Below, piece after piece: positions 1 through 6,044 of a stretch of DNA of 7,415 nt. Position 1 is the first letter of the stretch, and the number at the start of each line of letters is the position of its first letter. The translations under genes and the position numbers were made by a program. The notes under the pieces were generated by a model. That model did no database searches and was not told the origin of the DNA. It worked only from the letters and a program-made list of their open reading frames with translations. The DNA lies in NCBI GenBank assembly GCA_021781255.1, contig JAJXXG010001091.1, positions 1 to 7,415 of the forward strand. Reading direction: 5' to 3'. Source of the stretch: Acidobacteriota bacterium. GTDB taxonomy: Bacteria > Acidobacteriota > Terriglobia > Terriglobales > Acidobacteriaceae.

Positions 1-339
1 CTGGCCCGTGGCAGAAACAGACAGCGTCACATCCATGCTCATCTGCTGGCCCGAGGTCAGGCGCACATTCTCCTTGCTGTATGGCGCAAATCCGCTCGCC
101 GAAACCGACAGCGTGTAGCTGCCCATCGGTAGCGCGGGTGTCATGAACTGTCCGCCGGCGTCGCTCGTCGCGTGATAGCTCACGCCATTCGCGCCCTTCA
201 GCGTCACGTCTGCGCCAGGCACCAGCGCGCCGGTCGAGTCCATCACCCGCCCGCGTACTTCGCTATCCACTCCCGCGGCAAACAATGTCGAGCATCCCAG
301 TAAAATCCCGAGGACGCAGGTCAACCAGGTACGTGCCAT
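1..339 (-). CDS. TonB-dependent receptor-like outer-membrane protein, 5' part (partial at window edge)
   Basis: The first 113 codons of a leftward gene, open to the window edge. Residues 1-22 look like a Sec signal peptide: Arg3, a hydrophobic core with LGILLGC, then LFA before AGVDSEV. A lipobox reading (LLGC, Cys16) is possible but less likely. Residues about 26-107 resemble a carboxypeptidase-regulatory-like (CarboxypepD_reg, beta-sandwich) domain: EVRGRVMDSTGALVPGADV, then a GGQF...LPMGSYTLSVSASGF segment. In Acidobacteriota this arrangement normally opens TonB-dependent receptors of about 1,000 residues, which lie in the outer membrane and are thought to import large substrates. The plug and barrel are outside the window, so the receptor call is inferred from the N-terminus. 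The ATG at 339-337 is well supported by a GGAGG box 9 bases upstream. The gene is divergent from mutL across a long repeat-bearing gap. A smaller secreted protein with the same domain is an alternative. Confidence 0.75.
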   Translation of the reverse strand, partial: MARTWLTCVLGILLGCSTLFAAGVDSEVRGRVMDSTGALVPGADVTLKGANGVSYHATSDAGGQFMTPALPMGSYTLSVSASGFAPYSKENVRLTSGQQMSMDVTLSVSATGQ

Positions 340-348
340 ACAGCAAAA

Positions 349-353
349 CCTCC
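349..353 (-). promoter_or_regulatory. Shine-Dalgarno site of the TonB-receptor-like gene
   Basis: On the minus strand, GGAGG lies 9 bases before the ATG at 339. It is the best ribosome binding site in the window and fixes the start of the leftward gene. I found no convincing -35/-10 pair further upstream; a TACAAA-like box lies a few tens of bases away but has no good -35 partner. Confidence 0.7.
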
Positions 354-522
354 AGAAAAAAGTTGTGTTTTTGTACTGGAGCGACATCATGCACAGGAAG
401 CGATGCCCCCGAACGCGGAGCGGGGACGCTCGTCGATCGTCTTCTCAGAGACAGACAGTCCTAAAGTGGATGAGCAGCGTTACAGCCCGGTGAAGCAGCT
501 GTGAATCTTCCGCTACACCGGC

Positions 523-622
523 TGCCGAAAAACTCGCCGCTGACAATGTCGTGTAACAGGGCACGACTTCACAGCTTGCGGAAAAACTCACCGCTGGCAA
601 GGTCTTGCGTCAGGGCACGAGT
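523..622 (-). repeat. Tandem direct repeat pair A (46-base units at 523-568 and 577-622)
   Basis: Two copies of a 46-base unit lie 54 bases apart, with about 37 of 46 positions identical by eye. Each starts near TGCSGAAAAACTC and ends with CAGGGCACGA. The unit is a shortened inverted version of repeat B: its GCGGAAAAACTC end is the reverse complement of the GAGTTTTTCCGC end of B, and its GGCACGA end matches the TCGTGCC start of B, while the roughly 40-base middle of B is missing. Confidence 0.75.
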
Positions 623-633
623 TTACTCGTGCC
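614..633. repeat. Perfect hairpin at the junction of repeats A and B
   Basis: GGCACGAG (614-621) and CTCGTGCC (626-633) are perfect 8-base inverted arms around a TTTA loop. They lie at the centre of a larger inverted arrangement: TGCGGAAAAACTCAC at 577-591 is the exact reverse complement of 703-717. The whole of about 577-717 could therefore extrude as a cruciform or fold as a long RNA stem. No T-run follows the hairpin, so it is not a standard intrinsic terminator. Confidence 0.75.
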
Positions 634-820
634 GTAAGTGGCTTAAAATCAGAATGGCCTTTAGGCTCTGCGGTTCTCTGTCTTTTCGTTTGGACCGCTC
701 GTGTGAGTTTTTCCGCAGCCTCTTCAGTCGTGCCGCAAGCGGCATAAAACGACATGGCCTTCAGGCCCTGCGGTTCTCTGCGATCTCCTTGGGGCTACCC
801 TTTTGAGTTTTTCCGCAGCC
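627..820 (+). repeat. Tandem direct repeat pair B (627-720 and 728-820)
   Basis: Two copies of a 93-94-base unit. Both begin TCGTGCCG, share ATGGCCTT and CTGCGGTTCTCTG in the middle, and end with GAGTTTTTCCGCAGCC. The interior 681-700 versus 781-800 is the most diverged part, and one single-base length difference separates the copies. Small hairpins sit inside: GCCGC-AA-GCGGC at 732-743 and GGCC-TTCA-GGCC at 756-767 in the second copy, with weaker versions in the first. The more perfect hairpins are in the copy closer to mutL. The sequence resembles a palindromic dispersed repeat (REP or MITE-like), but no transposase is nearby. Confidence 0.75.
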
Positions 821-924
821 AGCTCAGCCAGATTGCATTTCCGTGAGAACCCGCAGCCGCCGCGTCTTCCCGGCTCTCATGCAAATCCAGCCCACCCCGC
901 GCATCACAAGTCCGCGCCCTGCGT

Positions 925-930
925 TACCCT
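925..930 (+). promoter_or_regulatory. Possible -10 element of a leaderless mutL transcript
   Basis: TACCCT, within TTACCCTAT, ends 8 bases before the ATG at 939. No ribosome site precedes this ATG, so transcription starting at or next to the ATG is possible. The -10 match is weak (3 of 6) and no -35 is evident. This is a speculative reading. Confidence 0.2.
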
Positions 931-938
931 ATTCCCAG

Positions 939-2996
939 ATGGGCCGCATCCGCGTTCTTCCCGACCACGTCGCCAACCAGATCGCCGCCGGCGAGGTGGT
1001 GGACCGCCCTGCCTCCGTCGTCAAGGAACTCCTGGAGAACGCCCTCGACGCCGACGCCAATCGCATTCGCGTTGAAGTCGAGGCAGGAGGGCGCAAGCTC
1101 ATTCGAGTCACAGACGATGGCCACGGCATGAACCGCGACGACGCCCTGCTGGCCTTCGAGCGCCACGCCACCAGCAAGCTCCGCACCGCCGACGATCTGC
1201 TCTCCATCGCCACCCTTGGTTTTCGCGGCGAAGCGCTGCCCTCCATCGGCTCCGTGGCCCGCGTCACCCTCGACACCACCACCGGCGACGACCCCGCCGG
1301 AACCCACATGGAAATAGCCGGCGGCAAAATCCTGCGCGTCGACGACGCCGCCCTGCCTCGCGGAACCACCCTCGCCGTCGCCGACCTCTTTTTCAATATC
1401 CCCGCACGGCGAAAATTCCTCCGCGCCGAGTCCACTGAGCTGGCCCACGTCACGGCGCTCGTAACCCACTACGCGCTCGTCCACCCGGATAAGCACTTCG
1501 AGCTGCTCTCCGCCTCGCACACCATCGTCTCCGCGCCGCCCGTCGCCCGCACCGCCGAGCGCATCTATCAAGTCTTCGGCAAGGACACGCTTGCGCAGCT
1601 CCTGCCCATGGCCTCTGAAATGCCCCTCGAACGCGTCGGCCTGCCCGAACCTCCGCCCTGGAAGCGTGACCCCGCCGAGCCGGTCCGCATCCCCGGCACA
1701 CTGCGGCTCAGCGGCTTCTTCAGCAAGCCGGAGCTGCAGAAGCTCAATCGCAACTCCATCTATATCTTTGTCAACAAGCGCCTCATCCGCGACCGCCTGC
1801 TGCTGCACGCCATCACCGAGGCCTACCGCAACGTCATCCCCCCCACCAGTTCCCCGGTGGTGCTGCTCTTCCTGGAAATGCCCCCCGAAGAAGTGGACGT
1901 CAACGTCCACCCGGCTAAAACCGAAGTCCGCTTCCGCCAGCAGAATCTCGTCCACGACTTCGTCCGCGACAGCCTGCGCACAGCGCTCATCAAGACGCGC
2001 CCCGCCGCCGGATTTCTGGCCGCGCTGGACGCCGCGCCCGCCGCCAGCCCTTCGCTCATGCCTCCATCCGCCTCGCCTCTGCCCGGCGCCCCCGACGCGA
2101 ATCCACCCCGGCCACAGGCGGAATCCGAACTCGCCATTTTTCAGGACGATGAAGCTGAGGCCGAACGCTTCCAGCTCACGCCGCGCCCCATCCCTCCCGT
2201 CCCCGGCAGGCTGCCCTTTGATGGCCGCTCACTCGACGCCGCCGGCTTTGACGCCCAGGCATGGGGCCCGGCGGCAGAGACGCGTTTGCGGCCCGCAGAC
2301 CCCCAGCCCGCCGAAGCAGGCTCCGCGGACATCTCAGACACAAGGGCAGTCTTTGCGCAAACTGCACTGATAGAGGCCGAGCAGGCCGCTGCCAATTTGA
2401 ATCACCTGGGCTCGCTCCGCCCCCTCGGCCAGCTCCGCGAGTCCTTCATCCTCGCCACCGGCCAGGACGGCCTCTGGATCATCGACCAGCATGTAGCCCA
2501 CGAACGCATTCTTTTTGAAAAAATTCTGCGCGACCGCCAGGTCGAGCGCGTCCAGCGCCAGCGCCTCCTGATGCCGCTTCTCGTCGAGCTGAAGCCCTGG
2601 CAGATGGTCGTCTTTGCCCGCATCGCCGAAGAGCTCGAAAGGAACGGCTTTGAAGTGGAACCCTTTGGCCCTCAGACACTTGCCGTCAAAGCTGCCCCCG
2701 CCGGCTTGGAGGGTGCAGAATTGGAGCGCATGCTCGCCGAGGTCATCGAACAGTCCAGCGGAGACTCAGAGGAACCAACACAGAATCAGGACCTTACATC
2801 GCTTCGCACGCGCATCGCGGCCTCCATCGCCTGCCACTCCGCCATCAAGGTCAACACCCCCCTCGACCCCGTCCGCATGGAGTGGCTTCTGCACGAGCTG
2901 GCGAAGACCGAACACCCAACCAGTTGCCCTCACGGACGTCCAATAGCATTGCAGTATTCGTGGAAGGATATCCAGCGGGCCTTCCATCGAATTTAA
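939..2996 (+). CDS. mutL: DNA mismatch repair protein MutL (nuclease-type)
   Basis: MutL couples mismatch recognition by MutS to strand cutting and excision in the cytoplasm. With the start at 939 it has 685 residues. The N-terminal GHKL ATPase shows QIAAGEVVDRP, ELLENALDA (Glu33, Asn37-equivalent region), DDGHGM at about 60-64 and TLGFRGEALPSIGSVA near 93-108. A Pro/Ala-rich linker spans about 350-490. The C-terminal domain begins LGQLRESFIL and carries the metal-binding endonuclease motif DQHVAHERILFE (Asp516, Glu522, Glu527), ACHSAIK near 631-637 and CPHGRP at 663-668. These mark the nicking MutL class found where MutH is absent. The fourth motif position is Val where Ala is usual. The frame is open back to a GTG at 843, with another ATG at 879; I prefer 939 because family members begin just before IRVLPDHVANQIAAGEVV. 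No start has a good Shine-Dalgarno. Confidence 0.96.
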   Translation: MGRIRVLPDHVANQIAAGEVVDRPASVVKELLENALDADANRIRVEVEAGGRKLIRVTDDGHGMNRDDALLAFERHATSKLRTADDLLSIATLGFRGEALPSIGSVARVTLDTTTGDDPAGTHMEIAGGKILRVDDAALPRGTTLAVADLFFNIPARRKFLRAESTELAHVTALVTHYALVHPDKHFELLSASHTIVSAPPVARTAERIYQVFGKDTLAQLLPMASEMPLERVGLPEPPPWKRDPAEPVRIPGTLRLSGFFSKPELQKLNRNSIYIFVNKRLIRDRLLLHAITEAYRNVIPPTSSPVVLLFLEMPPEEVDVNVHPAKTEVRFRQQNLVHDFVRDSLRTALIKTRPAAGFLAALDAAPAASPSLMPPSASPLPGAPDANPPRPQAESELAIFQDDEAEAERFQLTPRPIPPVPGRLPFDGRSLDAAGFDAQAWGPAAETRLRPADPQPAEAGSADISDTRAVFAQTALIEAEQAAANLNHLGSLRPLGQLRESFILATGQDGLWIIDQHVAHERILFEKILRDRQVERVQRQRLLMPLLVELKPWQMVVFARIAEELERNGFEVEPFGPQTLAVKAAPAGLEGAELERMLAEVIEQSSGDSEEPTQNQDLTSLRTRIAASIACHSAIKVNTPLDPVRMEWLLHELAKTEHPTSCPHGRPIALQYSWKDIQRAFHRI

Positions 2997-3074
2997 TTCC
3001 CATTTAAGATAAGTGAAGGGTGGCCGCCCTGCTTGCAGCAGAGGGGCGCCCGGCGCCAGCGCCAGCCTGGAAGC

Positions 3075-3079
3075 GAGGG
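3075..3079 (+). promoter_or_regulatory. Ribosome binding site choosing the TTG start at 3087
   Basis: GAGGG lies 7 bases before the TTG at 3087. The frame is open upstream to another TTG at 3033, but the extra 18 codons read QQRGARRQRQPGSEGFS, and the nearest purine run (GAAGGG at 3015-3020) is 12 bases from that codon. The 3087 start is therefore preferred. Confidence 0.55.
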
Positions 3080-3086
3080 TTTTTCT

Positions 3087-4706
3087 TTGACATCGGAACA
3101 ATTGGAAGCAGCGCGCGCCGAAAGGATGCGCCACAACGGACTTGGGGCCCTCACACTGGAGGATGCCCGGACGTGGATCGAGGAGACGGGCCTTTGCCTT
3201 TTCCTGCCCAGAAAACAGGCTTCTTCCTTCGTAGCGCCTTCATTTGTTGAGGCAATCGCAGGCCAGCGGGATGTCACTCCCAACCCGCCTCAGATCGCCG
3301 CGGCCGAGGAGTTGCTGGTCCGCCTTGAGACGGAAGGCGTGGCAGTCCGGCTCAATCTGCTGGGTCAGCCCGGAGAGCAGCCCGACTTTGTCGTAGCCAG
3401 TTGGGTTCTGCCCTACGTGTATGCCCTGCGGGGTGACCGTGACTGGCGCCGCAGCCCTCAACTCACCGGCTCGCGCCAGGTTTCACAGTTGGCCGTGCAG
3501 GCCTACAAGCTGCTGGAAACAACAGGCGACGCCACCATCGCGCAGCTGAAGCAGGCGCTGGGTCGCGAGGTCAGCGAGTCCGCCGTGCTCCGCGCCATCA
3601 CCGAGCTTTGGCAGCAACTGCGCATCATTCCCGTCATTTCTGCGCCCGGCCAGCCTGCCCGGTGGCAGTTGCTCCGTCATCGATTCCAGAAAGCGATTGC
3701 CGAAGGCGCGTCCACCTCTCAGGTCACAGCCATCTCCGTGCTCGCTTCCATCTACCTGCAGGCCGTGATTGCGGCCAGCATGGAAGAAGTCGAACTCTTC
3801 CTGTCTCCGCTCACGGCGCGCAGCAAGATCCGCGAAGTCCTGCGCGGCCTGGTAGCCACCCGGCAGGTTCACACCATTTCTCTTGGCCACTCGCCGCACT
3901 TCTACGTCGCAGGCACGCTGCCGGAGTTCGCCGTCACGCCCACCACCTACGCAAGCTCATACATGCCGGCCTCGGCCTACTTCATGCACAACAGGGAGCA
4001 CGAAGACGAAGCGCCGGAGCTGCCTGCCGCCCGTCCGGCCCACTCGCCCGCGCCCGCCGCGCACGCTGAGCAGCACCGGCCCGCCAGTTCCCACTCGGCG
4101 CGAACCCCTGCGCGCAAGCCCGAAGCAGCGGGCAAGCCTGCCGCAGCAAGGCCCCACTTCAGCCGCCCGGCCTCTCTCAGCCGCGACCGCAAGTCCGCGC
4201 AAGCCTCCTCCGGCAGCCGTCCGGCACGGCGCAGCTCAGATGCCCGGCCTGCCGCATCGCGTACCTCCAACGGATCCCGGCCCGCGTCAGGCGCGCGCTG
4301 GAGCCAGGGCGCGTCCAAGAGCGCGCACGGCGCATCCAACGGCAAATCGAACGGCTCCCATCCCGCTGCGGGCTCCAAAAGCAGCGCGCGCTCCAACGGC
4401 GCCAAGGCCCGTCCATCATCCTCGTCTGCCCGCACCAAGCCCAGCGCGAAGTCTGCCGCCCCGGCGTGGAGCAAGCGCAACGGCCACGGCCCCAAGGCAA
4501 AATCCTCCGCCAAGCCTGGCGCGTCCACCCGCAGCGGCAGTCTCTCCCGCAGCGTCAGCGCCCCACGCAAGGATGCACGACCCGATGCGCGCGGTGCTGC
4601 CCGCGGCAACCGCAAACCGGCCATGACCGCCAAGGCTGGCGCAGGAAACACCAAGCGCTACGGCTTTACCGCCCGGTCCAGGCAGGGATCCAAAAAACGC
4701 GGATGA
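3087..4706 (+). CDS. Uncharacterised protein: globular, possibly winged-helix N-terminal half with a long basic Ala/Ser/Pro tail
   Basis: I do not recognise this family. From the TTG at 3087 it has 539 residues. Residues 1 to about 285 look folded, with motifs such as ALTLEDARTWIEETGLCLFLP, YVYALRGDRDWRRSPQLTGSRQVSQLA and ATIAQLKQALGREVSESAVLRAITELWQQLRIIPV. The last reads like a helix-turn-helix/winged-helix segment; a later segment, STSQVTAISVLASIYL then FLSPLTARSKIREVLRGL, may form a second one. A distant relation to AlkZ/YcaQ-type DNA-glycosylase winged-helix proteins is a guess. Residues from about 310 to the end are almost wholly Ala, Ser, Pro, Gly, Arg and Lys, like the tails of histone H1-like bacterial proteins, and end TKRYGFTARSRQGSKKRG. 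No signal peptide or membrane segment is seen. The gene starts 90 bases after mutL and its stop overlaps the cmk start, so it is probably co-transcribed. A nucleic-acid-binding role is inferred. Confidence 0.8.
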   Translation: MTSEQLEAARAERMRHNGLGALTLEDARTWIEETGLCLFLPRKQASSFVAPSFVEAIAGQRDVTPNPPQIAAAEELLVRLETEGVAVRLNLLGQPGEQPDFVVASWVLPYVYALRGDRDWRRSPQLTGSRQVSQLAVQAYKLLETTGDATIAQLKQALGREVSESAVLRAITELWQQLRIIPVISAPGQPARWQLLRHRFQKAIAEGASTSQVTAISVLASIYLQAVIAASMEEVELFLSPLTARSKIREVLRGLVATRQVHTISLGHSPHFYVAGTLPEFAVTPTTYASSYMPASAYFMHNREHEDEAPELPAARPAHSPAPAAHAEQHRPASSHSARTPARKPEAAGKPAAARPHFSRPASLSRDRKSAQASSGSRPARRSSDARPAASRTSNGSRPASGARWSQGASKSAHGASNGKSNGSHPAAGSKSSARSNGAKARPSSSSARTKPSAKSAAPAWSKRNGHGPKAKSSAKPGASTRSGSLSRSVSAPRKDARPDARGAARGNRKPAMTAKAGAGNTKRYGFTARSRQGSKKRG

Positions 4707-5449
4707 GCCCCGTTCAAAAACCCTTGCGCGCCCCGGCATCTGCCGGAAACATCATCGTAGCTATCGATGGACCCGCCGGCGCGGGCAAGAGCACCATTGC
4801 GCGCCGCCTGGCCCGGCGCTTTGGCCTCTTGAATCTTGAAACAGGTGCGATGTACCGCGCCTTTGCTCTCAAGGCCCTGCGCGCGCGCCTCCAGCTCGAT
4901 TCCGTCGCAGAACTTGAGAAACTGGCCGCCGAGACTCATATCCGCCTCGAAGCCGGCGGATATGAAAACCGCGTCCTGCTCGACGGCGAGGACGTAACCG
5001 CGCTGATTCGCGATCAGAGCGTGACCGATGCCGCCTCGCGCGTCAGCGTCTTCCCTGCCATTCGCGCATGGATGGTCCGCCTTCAGCAGGAAATGGGCGC
5101 CGGCGGCGGCGTGGTCATGGAGGGGCGCGACATCGGCACCGTGGTCTTTCCGCACGCCGAGGTCAAGATCTTTCTGGATGCGGCCCCTGAGGTCCGGGGC
5201 ATGCGCCGCTTTGACCAGCTTGGCCCCCAGCCGGCCGTTAAGCCGGAAGAAGTCATCCGAGACCTGCGCGCACGCGACGAGCGTGACCGCAGCCGCGCCG
5301 ACTCGCCGCTCAAGGCGGCCCCGGACGCCATCCTGCTGGACTCCACCAGCATGACCCTTGAAGAGGTCGTCAAAGCAACTGAAGAAATCGTGACCGCCAG
5401 GCTTGCCGGATTGGCTGAAGTGCAGGAACCCATAATCGGCAGAGCTTGA
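4703..5449 (+). CDS. cmk: Cytidylate kinase
   Basis: Cytoplasmic (d)CMP kinase: transfers phosphate from ATP to CMP or dCMP, recycling nucleotides from RNA turnover and supplying precursors for RNA, DNA and lipid synthesis. The protein has 248 residues, slightly longer than the usual 220-230 because of short extensions at both ends. Visible motifs are the P-loop GPAGAGKST (23-31), LETGAMYRA (45-53) of the CMP site, the DGEDVT strand and IRDQSVTDAASRVSVFPAIR of the CMP-binding insert, EGRDIGTVVFPHA (140-152), KIFLDA, and the lid RARDERDRSR (189-198) followed by APDAILLDST. The frame is open upstream to 4466, but that part overlaps the previous gene; the ATG at 4703 overlaps its TGA as ATGA. 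No strong Shine-Dalgarno is at normal distance (AGGGA is 14 bases away), so translational coupling is likely. An intrinsic terminator follows 38 bases after the stop. Confidence 0.96.
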   Translation: MSPVQKPLRAPASAGNIIVAIDGPAGAGKSTIARRLARRFGLLNLETGAMYRAFALKALRARLQLDSVAELEKLAAETHIRLEAGGYENRVLLDGEDVTALIRDQSVTDAASRVSVFPAIRAWMVRLQQEMGAGGGVVMEGRDIGTVVFPHAEVKIFLDAAPEVRGMRRFDQLGPQPAVKPEEVIRDLRARDERDRSRADSPLKAAPDAILLDSTSMTLEEVVKATEEIVTARLAGLAEVQEPIIGRA

Positions 5450-5487
5450 AGAACAAGCGCGAGCCCCGGAGTCCCGGCGAACGCTGC

Positions 5488-5509
5488 AAAGCCGATGCAA
5501 TCGGCTTTT
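5488..5509 (+). terminator. Rho-independent terminator after cmk
   Basis: AAAGCCGAT (5488-5496) pairs perfectly with ATCGGCTTT (5500-5508) around a GCA loop, and the 3' arm runs into TTTTCCCC. This short strong hairpin with a small T-run is well placed to end the mutL to cmk transcript. Confidence 0.75.
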
Positions 5510-5614
5510 CCCCGTATGAATTGCGCGCTCCATATGTCAAACTGACTGGCAGGCGCCGCAGGCTCGACAATCATCCTTGCTTCTGGAGCGCGAGACCCTG
5601 CATCGCGCGCCGGG

Positions 5615-5655
5615 TCCGCCTAAGCTTCCACTTGCCGTCACGCCAGATAGGCGGA
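5615..5655. repeat. 8-base inverted repeat upstream of the small zinc-ribbon gene
   Basis: TCCGCCTA (5615-5622) and TAGGCGGA (5648-5655) are exact inverted arms separated by 25 bases, ending 19 bases before the ATG at 5675. It could be a leader stem or an operator. One 8-base match could also be chance in G+C-rich DNA. Confidence 0.35.
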
Positions 5656-5674
5656 ACTGGCGCTCGAGGTTGGC

Positions 5675-5872
5675 ATGCACATCGATTGCAAAAGTTGCGG
5701 CAGATCCGATCTTCGCATCTCGCGCCTTCGTACCACTGACCTGCCTCATCTCCTGCTTCTGCAATATCCCCTGCGCTGTCACGCCTGCGCCAGGCGGCAG
5801 TATGCTTTCATTGTTCATGCACTCAAACTGAATTTCGCAGAGCCCCGCCACCCGCACTCGACAAAGCCATAG
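5675..5872 (+). CDS. Small zinc-ribbon-like protein, function unknown
   Basis: A 65-residue protein with two Cys pairs, CKSCG (Cys5, Cys8) and CHAC (Cys35, Cys38), separated by 26 residues that include SDLRISRLRTTDL and a leucine-rich stretch LLLLQYPLR. The spacing and the R-C-x-x-C-x-R-R-x-Y ending fit a zinc ribbon that binds one metal ion. The last 15 or so residues are Pro/His-rich and probably unstructured. The ATG at 5675 has a GAGG box (5666-5669) 5 bases upstream. The gene stands alone between the cmk terminator and the next promoter. Competing frames at 5446-5739 and 5577-5831 lack family features; the first also runs through the terminator. The four-Cys pattern and ribosome site favour this frame, but the function cannot be told from sequence. 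Confidence 0.6.
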   Translation: MHIDCKSCGRSDLRISRLRTTDLPHLLLLQYPLRCHACARRQYAFIVHALKLNFAEPRHPHSTKP

Positions 5873-5999
5873 CCCCTTTGGATTTTGCTGCACGCTGCGC
5901 CTATCCCCACTCAAATCGGCACAGGCCATCCGGCTCAAATCACCGCTCGCGTGCGCCCGCATCGTCGAAAAACACCCCGCTCAACCAGGCAGCGGCATC

Positions 6000-6032
6000 C
6001 CGCGCCAAGGTTTCGCGTACGCGAAGGCGCGG
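6000..6032. promoter_or_regulatory. Nested palindrome upstream of the zinc-ribbon membrane protein gene, possible operator
   Basis: Outer arms CCGCGCC (6000-6006) and GGCGCGG (6026-6032) enclose a perfect 14-base palindrome, TTCGCGTACGCGAA (6012-6025), with five unpaired bases AAGGT on the left. It ends 3 bases before an extended -10 box, so it covers the -35 region. A two-fold symmetric site here could be bound by a dimeric regulator. As RNA it would also form a hairpin, but no T-run follows directly. Confidence 0.5.
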
Positions 6033-6035
6033 AAA

Positions 6036-6044
6036 TGCTATAGG
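6036..6044 (+). promoter_or_regulatory. Extended -10 promoter element for the 6057 gene
   Basis: TGCTATAGG matches an extended -10 (TGnTATAAT) at 4 of 6 hexamer positions plus the TG. There is no -35 match 17 bases upstream, where the palindrome lies. A start site about 7 bases downstream would leave a very short leader before the ATG at 6057. Confidence 0.4.

Larger units (their letters stand above)
340..938. other. Intergenic region between the TonB-receptor-like gene and mutL
   Basis: This is a gap of about 600 bases between divergent genes. The first part (354-522) should hold the promoter and leader of the leftward gene, but I cannot pick one out. The middle (about 523-820) is filled by related direct and inverted repeats, listed separately. 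The last part (821-938) precedes mutL. An open frame at 501-806 runs through the repeats; it is rich in Arg, Ser and Leu, has no family resemblance or ribosome site, and its reading simply mirrors the repeat sequence, so I do not call it a gene. Confidence 0.6.

Noticed and set aside
501..806. Open frame of 101 codons on the plus strand
   Set aside because: It lies entirely over the repeat cluster; its protein is Arg/Ser/Leu-rich and low in complexity, with no ribosome site or family signature. It is most likely a translation of the repeats.
924..1955. Long minus-strand frame (343 codons) opposite mutL
   Set aside because: It is antisense to the clearly coding MutL ATPase region. Gly/Val/Ala/Asp-rich shadow frames are usual in high G+C genes.
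1591..2370. Plus-strand frame (259 codons) inside mutL
   Set aside because: Alternative frame of mutL, with Pro/Ser/Arg-rich content typical of a shifted high G+C frame.
3015..3086. G+C-rich inverted segments followed by TTTTTCT after mutL, as a terminator
   Set aside because: The candidate stems are short, overlapping and not adjacent to the T-run, which is better explained as the spacer between the GAGGG ribosome site and the TTG start.
3977..4654. Minus-strand frame (225 codons) opposite the basic tail
   Set aside because: The tail-encoding DNA is low in complexity, so several frames stay open. The plus-strand frame is continuous from the folded half and ends in ATGA overlap with cmk, which decides the issue.
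4658..5533. Minus-strand frame (291 codons) opposite cmk
   Set aside because: cmk motifs are unambiguous on the plus strand, and this frame also runs through the cmk terminator.
5514..5543. TTGACA with a -10-like box on the minus strand
   Set aside because: A TTGACA hexamer is present on the minus strand, but the -10 partner is poor and the transcript would run straight into the terminator hairpin and antisense to cmk, with no gene to serve.
5446..5739. Plus-strand frame (97 codons) after cmk
   Set aside because: It begins at a TTG overlapping the cmk stop and reads through the intrinsic terminator; no protein features.
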